DNA of 57,303 nucleotides from an uncultured bacterium. GTDB taxonomy: Bacteria > Myxococcota_A > Polyangia > Polyangiales > Houyiibacteriaceae. Below are positions 52,236 to 57,303 of this stretch, one piece after another. Made by a program: the position numbers and the translations under genes. Location of the stretch: assembly GCA_938024995.1 (NCBI GenBank), contig CALJDU010000092.1, forward strand, positions 1-57,303, given 5' to 3'. The notes below the pieces were generated by a model, which saw only the letters and a program-made list of their open reading frames with translations, had not been told where the DNA came from and searched no databases. Each line of letters starts with the position of its first letter. The stretch's first letter is position 1.

Positions 52236-53228
52236 GTGGCGCTGGTGCGAAATCGCTTCCTCATCGTGGTGCTCTTTATCGTCCTCGCCTTGGTCATCGC
52301 GTATGCGTTGAAGCGCGAGCCGGCGGCCGTGCCGGCCCTCACGCCCGGGACGCGCTTGATGGCGGTCGGCGATGTCGAGCGGGACGATCTCGTGACCGAC
52401 GCTGCGGTCGCGACCGCCCTCGCCGGGACGGATCCCGAGAGCCTCTTCAACGCGATGCGGGACGCGGAGATCGATGGGCTGGTCGTGCGACCTGCGCAGC
52501 GCACCGGAGACTCGCTCGCGGCGCGCCTTCAACGCCTCCAGCACGTGCCGCCGTTGCGAGGCGCTTCGCTGACGCCATCCGAGACGGTCTACATGCGCGA
52601 CGACCAGCTGCGGCTTCGCACCGCTGATCAAGTATTGGGTCGCGCCGCCCGGTTGCTCTTGGGCGGGGTCACCCCGCCGCCAGAGAGCGCGTTTCCGCCA
52701 GAGCTCACGCGCTCCGGTTCGGTCGAGGTCATGGTGTTGTTACGGGACGATGGACAAGCGCGGCTCTGGCGAAGCGCGCGGGGCATGTCGATCTCCAGCG
52801 CGTTGATCCTCGCCTGTCGCGCTGCCCGGGAGCGATGGCGCGAACGTGAAGGCGCGCTCGGCGGGCCGCTCGCAGAGCGTCTCCCGTGGCTCGACGTGGA
52901 GGTCTCCATCTTGCGCGAGGACGGAACCATTCAGGACCCCGAGGAGTCGTTCGTCGAGCGCGCGTTCACCGAGGGGCACGGCGTGGCCTATGAGGACCAA
53001 GGCCGCTGGCGCTACCTCTTGCCGGAGGCGACCGCGCGGAGCGGACAAGGATCAGCGGTGCGGGCCTACCGAAAGCTCTTCGCCGACAACGCGCTCCCGC
53101 CCGATAGCCTTGAGCGAGTCGACCTGCGCTTCTACCGCGTCGTCCTCCGCGAGCTTTCGAGATCGGCTGCGCCCTCCCGCACCCCCGCGATGCCGGCCGG
53201 CGAGATCGACCTCTCGCCGATCCCTTGA
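52236..53228 (+). CDS. Membrane-anchored protein of unknown function
   Basis: About 330 residues from GTG 52236; GTG 52245 is equally possible. One N-terminal membrane helix (FLIVVLFIVLALVIAYAL) is followed by an exported domain. Later sequence has the pattern LDVEVSILREDGTI, then a Gly-His pair and WRYLLPEATARS. This loosely recalls AMMECR1-type proteins, but I would not assign it. No catalytic motif is clear. It is divergent from alanine dehydrogenase across 136 nt and convergent with the histidine kinase. Confidence 0.75.
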   Translation: MALVRNRFLIVVLFIVLALVIAYALKREPAAVPALTPGTRLMAVGDVERDDLVTDAAVATALAGTDPESLFNAMRDAEIDGLVVRPAQRTGDSLAARLQRLQHVPPLRGASLTPSETVYMRDDQLRLRTADQVLGRAARLLLGGVTPPPESAFPPELTRSGSVEVMVLLRDDGQARLWRSARGMSISSALILACRAARERWREREGALGGPLAERLPWLDVEVSILREDGTIQDPEESFVERAFTEGHGVAYEDQGRWRYLLPEATARSGQGSAVRAYRKLFADNALPPDSLERVDLRFYRVVLRELSRSAAPSRTPAMPAGEIDLSPIP

Positions 53229-53237
53229 GCATGTGAC

Positions 53238-53263
53238 AGAGGAGGATTTTCCGATCCCCCTCT
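53238..53263. terminator. Hairpin between convergent genes
   Basis: AGAGGAGGAT (53238-53247) and ATCCCCCTCT (53254-53263) pair at nine of ten positions around a TTTCCG loop, in the 38-nt gap between the unknown membrane protein and the histidine kinase. A stem of this strength at a tail-to-tail junction fits a bidirectional terminator, although no T-run follows. Confidence 0.5.
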
Positions 53264-53266
53264 TCG

Positions 53267-55279
53267 CTATTCGTCGTCGGGATTCTCGGCGGGGAAGGTC
53301 ATCGCGAACGTCGCGCCGCCCGGGGCGCTCTCGACTTCAATCTTTCCGCCGACCGCGGTGACCAGCTGGTGCGTGATCGCGAGACCGAGCCCTGTGCCGT
53401 CGTGCTTGGTCGTGACGAAAGGGCCGAAGAGGGTGTCGCGGATCTCGTCGGGGATACCCGGACCGCGATCGCGAAACGTGATCACGACCTCCTCGGCCGC
53501 CGCGGAGTCGAGATCGGATGCGGACACCGTCAGATGACCCTCACCGTCCATCGCCTGGACCGCGTTCCGCGCCAGGTTGAGCGCGATTTGCGTGAGTCGT
53601 TCTGGAAGAATCGCGATGCGGCGAGAGGCGTTGAGCTCAAGCGAAATGGTGACGTCGGGGTGCTCGCGCCCGACCAGCGTCATGGCGCGCTCGAGAACCG
53701 GTGTGGCATCGATCGGCGCCTTTCGCTCCCCGTCGCTCGGACGCGCAAAGTCCAGGAACGACGCGACCACATGGTTCAGCCGGTCCACCTCGCCAACGAT
53801 GATGTCGAGAAACTCATGTCGCTCCTCGGCCGGAGTCTCTTCGACATGTTCTGGATCCGTGAGGTATTGCGCGCTCGCCTTGATCGCGCCGAGCGGGTTC
53901 CGAATCTCGTGCGCGAGACCTGCTGCCATCTCGCCGAGCGCCGCGAGTCGGTCGCGCTCTTTGAGGTCGCGATACGCCGCCGCGCGATCCAGCGCGACGC
54001 TCGCGTGCTCCACGAGTCGCGCGAGCAGGTCGACTTCGTCATCGGAGAACCACTTGGCGCGATCGTCGCGCGCGGTCACGAACCCGCGCACCTCGCCTCC
54101 CGATTCGATCGGGAGACAGATGTCCGCCGCGAGGCCATCGACCACGACGGCGAGTCGGTCCAGCTGCGCCGCGCGGGCGGTCTCGCCGCGCTCACGGTGC
54201 TCGTCGATCGCGATCTGTATCGCCTCCAGCTCAACCGGTCCGCGGGCCAAAAGCTCGATCAAGCGCGGCAGTTCTTCCACCCGCTCCGGGGCGCGTTCTC
54301 CGATCGCGCCGACGCGTACGAAGCCTGGGGACTGTGGGTCGACGAGGTACACGCCAGCGACGGTGATGCGCTTGGAACGCTCCAGCGCGGAGACCAGCGC
54401 CTCGATGATCTCGTCCGGTTGCATCGCGCCAGAGAAGTGTTCCCGCGCGTCATGCACGCTCGCGTCGAGGACCGCGCGCTCGCGAACGAACCACGTCGTG
54501 AGGGTCTCCCGAACGCGATCACGGATCGGATCGAAGAGGATGAACGTAAGGAAGGAGGCGACCACCGCGGGGAGGAGCGCGCCGCCGGTGAAACGGGTCA
54601 GCAGCAAGAGCGCGCCGGCCAGGGCGAGCGCGAAGAAGGTCATGATCGCGACACGGCCGACGACCTCTGAGAGGTCGAGCAGTCGCGCGTGCTCCACGGA
54701 GAGGCTGAGCGCGTAGAGAAAGAGCACGAGGAGGGCGGCGCCCCATGGCGGGATCTGAACGCCGAAGAGCGGGAGGTACTCGAGGAGCGTGAAGACGCTC
54801 GCGAGGCCGCCGATGAACGCCAGGTATCGGAGCCGCTTGCGCGTGACGTCGGAACGAGACTCCGCGGCGCGCGCGACCAGCATCGCCATCGACGCGATCA
54901 AGAAGACCGCCATGTACGAGAAGATCGCGATTCGGATGACCATCCCATCCGCGAGCGGGGTCACGAGCAGGGCGAGGATCGCGACACCGGAGCCAAGCGC
55001 GGTTCGGTGCAGGACGCGGGTGGGGGCGTCGTCGGCGTGAAGGAAGACGCGGAAGAACTGAACCGCGGCGAGCGGCAAGGTGATGCCTGACGCGAGGTGG
55101 AGCCGCGCCCAAATGAAACTGACGTCGCTGAAGAAGTCGGTGAAGTACCAAGCGCTGACGTTCACAGCGAAGACCGCGAAGAGGAGCTGACTGCGCCGCG
55201 GGCTCGCGCGCAGAACCGCGCTCGCCGCGAGCACCAAGCTCATAGCGCCAGCGATAAGCGCGGCCTGGTTCCTCAGCAT
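53267..55279 (-). CDS. Sensor histidine kinase with membrane sensor and GAF domain
   Basis: A 670-residue two-component kinase. Residues 1-250 contain seven or eight membrane helices (LIAGAMSLVLAASAVL onward), like 7TM-type sensor regions. A GAF domain follows (about 280-430; DICLPIESGGEVRGFVTARD). The HisKA helix has the phospho-His in GEMAAGLAHEIRNPLGAIK. The ATPase domain shows the N-box LNLARNAVQAM, the G1 box FRDRGPGIPDE, and FGPFVTTKHDGTGLGLAI. All boxes are intact. No response regulator is adjacent, so it is an orphan whose partner lies elsewhere. It is divergent from the small gene at 55391. Confidence 0.95.
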   Translation of the reverse strand: MLRNQAALIAGAMSLVLAASAVLRASPRRSQLLFAVFAVNVSAWYFTDFFSDVSFIWARLHLASGITLPLAAVQFFRVFLHADDAPTRVLHRTALGSGVAILALLVTPLADGMVIRIAIFSYMAVFLIASMAMLVARAAESRSDVTRKRLRYLAFIGGLASVFTLLEYLPLFGVQIPPWGAALLVLFLYALSLSVEHARLLDLSEVVGRVAIMTFFALALAGALLLLTRFTGGALLPAVVASFLTFILFDPIRDRVRETLTTWFVRERAVLDASVHDAREHFSGAMQPDEIIEALVSALERSKRITVAGVYLVDPQSPGFVRVGAIGERAPERVEELPRLIELLARGPVELEAIQIAIDEHRERGETARAAQLDRLAVVVDGLAADICLPIESGGEVRGFVTARDDRAKWFSDDEVDLLARLVEHASVALDRAAAYRDLKERDRLAALGEMAAGLAHEIRNPLGAIKASAQYLTDPEHVEETPAEERHEFLDIIVGEVDRLNHVVASFLDFARPSDGERKAPIDATPVLERAMTLVGREHPDVTISLELNASRRIAILPERLTQIALNLARNAVQAMDGEGHLTVSASDLDSAAAEEVVITFRDRGPGIPDEIRDTLFGPFVTTKHDGTGLGLAITHQLVTAVGGKIEVESAPGGATFAMTFPAENPDDE

Positions 55280-55339
55280 CCGAGCGAATTGGACCTGAAA
55301 TCGACGGAAAGAGCGACTCTTTATCCATGTCCAACAATA

Positions 55340-55357
55340 AAACTGGCCGGCCGGTTT
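55340..55357. promoter_or_regulatory. 18-nt palindrome between divergent genes (operator candidate)
   Basis: AAACTGGCCGGCCGGTTT is symmetric except for one mismatched pair (eight of nine). The dyad sits in the 111-nt gap between the histidine kinase and the GMC-oxidoreductase pair. A GC core flanked by AAAC/GTTT is the look of TetR-family operators. No TetR gene is in view. A short ATG frame (MSNNKTGRPV) crossing it is not a gene. Confidence 0.45.
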
Positions 55358-55390
55358 GATTTTGGGCGTTGGGTTGGCTACGACAAAGAG

Positions 55391-55966
55391 GTGGCAAGTC
55401 AGTGGGTGAGGGCGGCTCTTTCAGATCTCCAAGAGCGAGCGGGTGCCGGCTTTCATCCGCCTCCGCGTTTCGCGTCACGTGTCGTTTCAAGGGCGCGCCG
55501 ACTGACCGTCTGGGAGCGTCGCTGGGTGCGCGATGTTCTCAGTTCGTTCGCCGCAGGAACCGACGGCCTCACCGCCGCGCCGGGCGAGGTCGACTACCTC
55601 GCGACGTTCGAGCAGATGCTCCACGCGAGCGGCGCGATGGCTCACGTTGGGCTCCGCGCTGGTGTCGCGATGTGCGCGCTCTCGGCTTGGGCCCCTTACC
55701 ACCGTTCCTTCGCTTCGCTGGATGCGAGCGAGCGGACGGCGCACCTCGAGTCGTTGTTGGCGAACGAGGCTCACCTCGTTCGCGAGCTGAGCTTTTTCGT
55801 GAAGGTGCAAGCGAGTCTCGCGATGTTGGGGACGCGCTCGGTCCGCGCGCGCTCTTCGTATGACTTGCAAGAAAGGCGCGGGGAAGATCATCGGTCGGGC
55901 ACGCGTCGTCTCCCTGTCCTCGCGGCCGACGAGGTCGAGGTCGCGCGTGCGGGAGAGGTAGCGTGA
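55391..55966 (+). CDS. Small partner of the GMC oxidoreductase (gluconate-2-dehydrogenase subunit 3-like)
   Basis: About 191 residues from GTG 55391. Other starts such as GTG 55406 are possible and no good ribosome-binding site is visible. It is mostly helical (RRLTVWERRWVRDVLSSF, DYLATFEQMLHASG, RTAHLESLLANEAHLVREL). Size, helical character and position immediately before a GMC flavoenzyme resemble gluconate-2-dehydrogenase subunit 3, which chaperones export of its partner. That analogy is inference. Its stop overlaps the oxidoreductase start (GTGA), so the two are translationally coupled. Confidence 0.75.
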   Translation: MASQWVRAALSDLQERAGAGFHPPPRFASRVVSRARRLTVWERRWVRDVLSSFAAGTDGLTAAPGEVDYLATFEQMLHASGAMAHVGLRAGVAMCALSAWAPYHRSFASLDASERTAHLESLLANEAHLVRELSFFVKVQASLAMLGTRSVRARSSYDLQERRGEDHRSGTRRLPVLAADEVEVARAGEVA

Positions 55967-57303
55967 GCCGCTTCGACGTCGACGCGCGGATCCAGGTCGC
56001 GGTCATCGGGACGGGCGCAGGCGGCGCGACCGCGGCCCGCGTCTTTGCTCGTGCGGGGCTCGACGTCATGATGATCGAGGAGGGGGGCTGGCTGAGGACC
56101 GCCTCGCGTCCCCGTGACGCCGCGGGCGCACTGGCGACCGCGATGCGTGACGGCGGAACACAAGCGACCACGGGGGCCGCGCCGTTCCCGCTACTCCAAG
56201 CGCGCTGCGTTGGCGGGAGCACGGCGGTGAACTCCGGGATCATCTGGCGGATGCCAGAGAACGTTCAGCAAGAGTGGCGCGAGCGTCACGGTATCGGTTG
56301 GCTTCTTGAGGAGCACGCGCTCATCCGCGCATACGACGAGATTGAGCGAGACCTCGAGGTGACCGTTACGCGTGAATCGCTCTTCGGCGGAAACGCAGAG
56401 AAGATGGCGGAGGCCTGCGCGGCGTTGTCGCTCCCCGGAAAAGCCATGGTCCGAAACGCCGCGCGTTGTGAAGCGAGCGGTGAGTGCCTTCAGGGCTGCC
56501 CCGGCGAAGCACGCCAGAGCATGGACGTCTCGTACGTCCCGCGCGCGATCGAGGACGGCGCGCGCTTGATGGAGAACGCGCGGGTCGATCGCGTGCTCTT
56601 TCGCGGCGGCCGCGCGGTCGGCGTGGTCGGGACGTTGCTCCACGCGCGGACCCGTCGGCCGACCGGGCGCTTTCGTGTCGTCGCCGATGTCGTGGTGCTC
56701 GCGGCAGGCGCGATCCACACGCCGTGCATCCTCGCGCGTTCCGGCGTGAAGGGGCGGGTCGGCGCGCACTTTCAAGCGCACCCTGGAGCGGCGATCGTGG
56801 GGCGCTTTGACGAGGTCATCGCGATGTCGCGCGGCGCGACCCAGGGCTACGAAGTGCCGATGCACGAGCGCGGGTTCAAGATCGAGAGCTTGTCGCTGCC
56901 GCCCGAGCTGCTCGCGGCGCGGCTCCCCGGCGCGGGCAATCGTTGGCAGCGTCGCCTCGAAGAGCTCAACCAGTACGCCCAGTGGTGCGGTCACGTCCGG
57001 ATGGAGGCGCACGGGACCGTGCGGCCGGGTTGGCTGGGGCCACGCGTTTCGTTCGTGCCGACCGCGCGTGATCTTCGGAAGGTTCAGGACGCGGTCGCGC
57101 TGATGTGCGAGATGATGTTCGCGGCCGGCGCGACTGAGGTCTTCCCTGGCGTCGCGGGGTTCCCCGAGGTCATGACGAGCGCAGCGCAAGCGCGCGCGAT
57201 CCGCTACGCCTCGCTTCGTCCGCGCGACCTTCATCTCGTCGCGTCGCATCTCTTCGGTACCGCGCGAGCCGGCGTCGACGAACGCGTGAGCGTCGTCGAC
57301 GCG
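55963..57303 (+). CDS. GMC-family FAD-dependent oxidoreductase (3' end beyond window)
   Basis: At least 447 residues, open to the window edge. GTG 55963 overlaps the preceding stop. The FAD loop is IGTGAGGATAARVFARAGLD (residues 15-34) with the acidic ribose contact in MIEEGG. CVGGSTAVNSGIIWRMP is the second GMC signature, and VVLAAGAIHTP is the third. A CEASGECLQGCP Cys cluster precedes MDVSYVPRAIEDGARL, a pattern seen in choline- and cholesterol-type GMC enzymes. The catalytic His should lie near SHLFGTARAG at the cut end. Substrate unknown. Confidence 0.93.
   Translation, partial: MSRFDVDARIQVAVIGTGAGGATAARVFARAGLDVMMIEEGGWLRTASRPRDAAGALATAMRDGGTQATTGAAPFPLLQARCVGGSTAVNSGIIWRMPENVQQEWRERHGIGWLLEEHALIRAYDEIERDLEVTVTRESLFGGNAEKMAEACAALSLPGKAMVRNAARCEASGECLQGCPGEARQSMDVSYVPRAIEDGARLMENARVDRVLFRGGRAVGVVGTLLHARTRRPTGRFRVVADVVVLAAGAIHTPCILARSGVKGRVGAHFQAHPGAAIVGRFDEVIAMSRGATQGYEVPMHERGFKIESLSLPPELLAARLPGAGNRWQRRLEELNQYAQWCGHVRMEAHGTVRPGWLGPRVSFVPTARDLRKVQDAVALMCEMMFAAGATEVFPGVAGFPEVMTSAAQARAIRYASLRPRDLHLVASHLFGTARAGVDERVSVVDA

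Overview
This is a 57.3 kb chromosomal window of very GC-rich DNA (strong G/C third-position bias, many GTG and some TTG starts, frequent 4-nt gene overlaps). The gene style points to Myxococcota, probably a Polyangiales or Sandaracinus-like myxobacterium: many lipoproteins with Asp/Cys-rich N-termini, FG-GAP and Dickkopf-like Cys repeats, an AgmX/PglI-like C-terminal domain, a Lys-rich histone H1-like tail, a sigma-54 activator, an orphan GAF histidine kinase and an ECF sigma/FecR pair. The genus is an inference from gene content only. I saw no rRNA, tRNA, CRISPR array, phage or intact IS.

Layout. 0-12 kb: helical-repeat protein, cytochrome P450, LytM/M23 protein, two exported proteins, cysC behind a structured leader, an ADP-ribosylglycohydrolase, and a coupled SDR-queA pair facing an XRE-cupin regulator. 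12.8-16.3 kb: a likely operon behind a sigma-54-type promoter (metallo-hydrolase, exported protein, sigma-54 activator, IIA-Ntr). 16.3-20.5 kb: a secreted intradiol-dioxygenase-like protein, then a decayed polymorphic toxin (SpvB N-terminus joined out of frame to Hint plus toxin tip) and its immunity gene, broken by a 14-bp tandem duplication. 20.5-28.8 kb: methyltransferase, FG-GAP lipoprotein, two small lipoproteins (one frameshifted), and a beta-oxidation pair (HCDH/ECH fusion plus thiolase). 29-33 kb: three translationally coupled genes for an outer-membrane repeat protein, an ECF sigma factor and a FecR-type anti-sigma. 33-41 kb: lipoproteins, an inositol-phosphatase-like enzyme, an M23 protein with one live and one dead domain, an acyltransferase coupled to a CDGSH protein, and an H1-tailed nucleoside-sugar-epimerase-like protein.

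42-47 kb is the most unusual part. An acetolactate-synthase-like TPP enzyme overlaps a KASIII-fold protein in which Cys, His and Asn of the active site are all replaced. Across a small minus-strand gene lies a long PhyH-fold protein carrying the HxA motif and surrounding signature of SyrB2-type non-heme iron halogenases. 47-57.3 kb: Cys-rich lipoprotein with a strong terminator, M23 peptidase, trmL, a beta-barrel protein, alanine dehydrogenase, a membrane-anchored unknown, a GAF histidine kinase, and a GMC oxidoreductase running off the window with a small partner gene.

The broken genes are of two kinds. The immunity gene carries a real-looking 14-bp duplication. The toxin and one lipoprotein could each be put back in frame by removing one G/C from a short homopolymer, so sequencing error must be excluded for those two.
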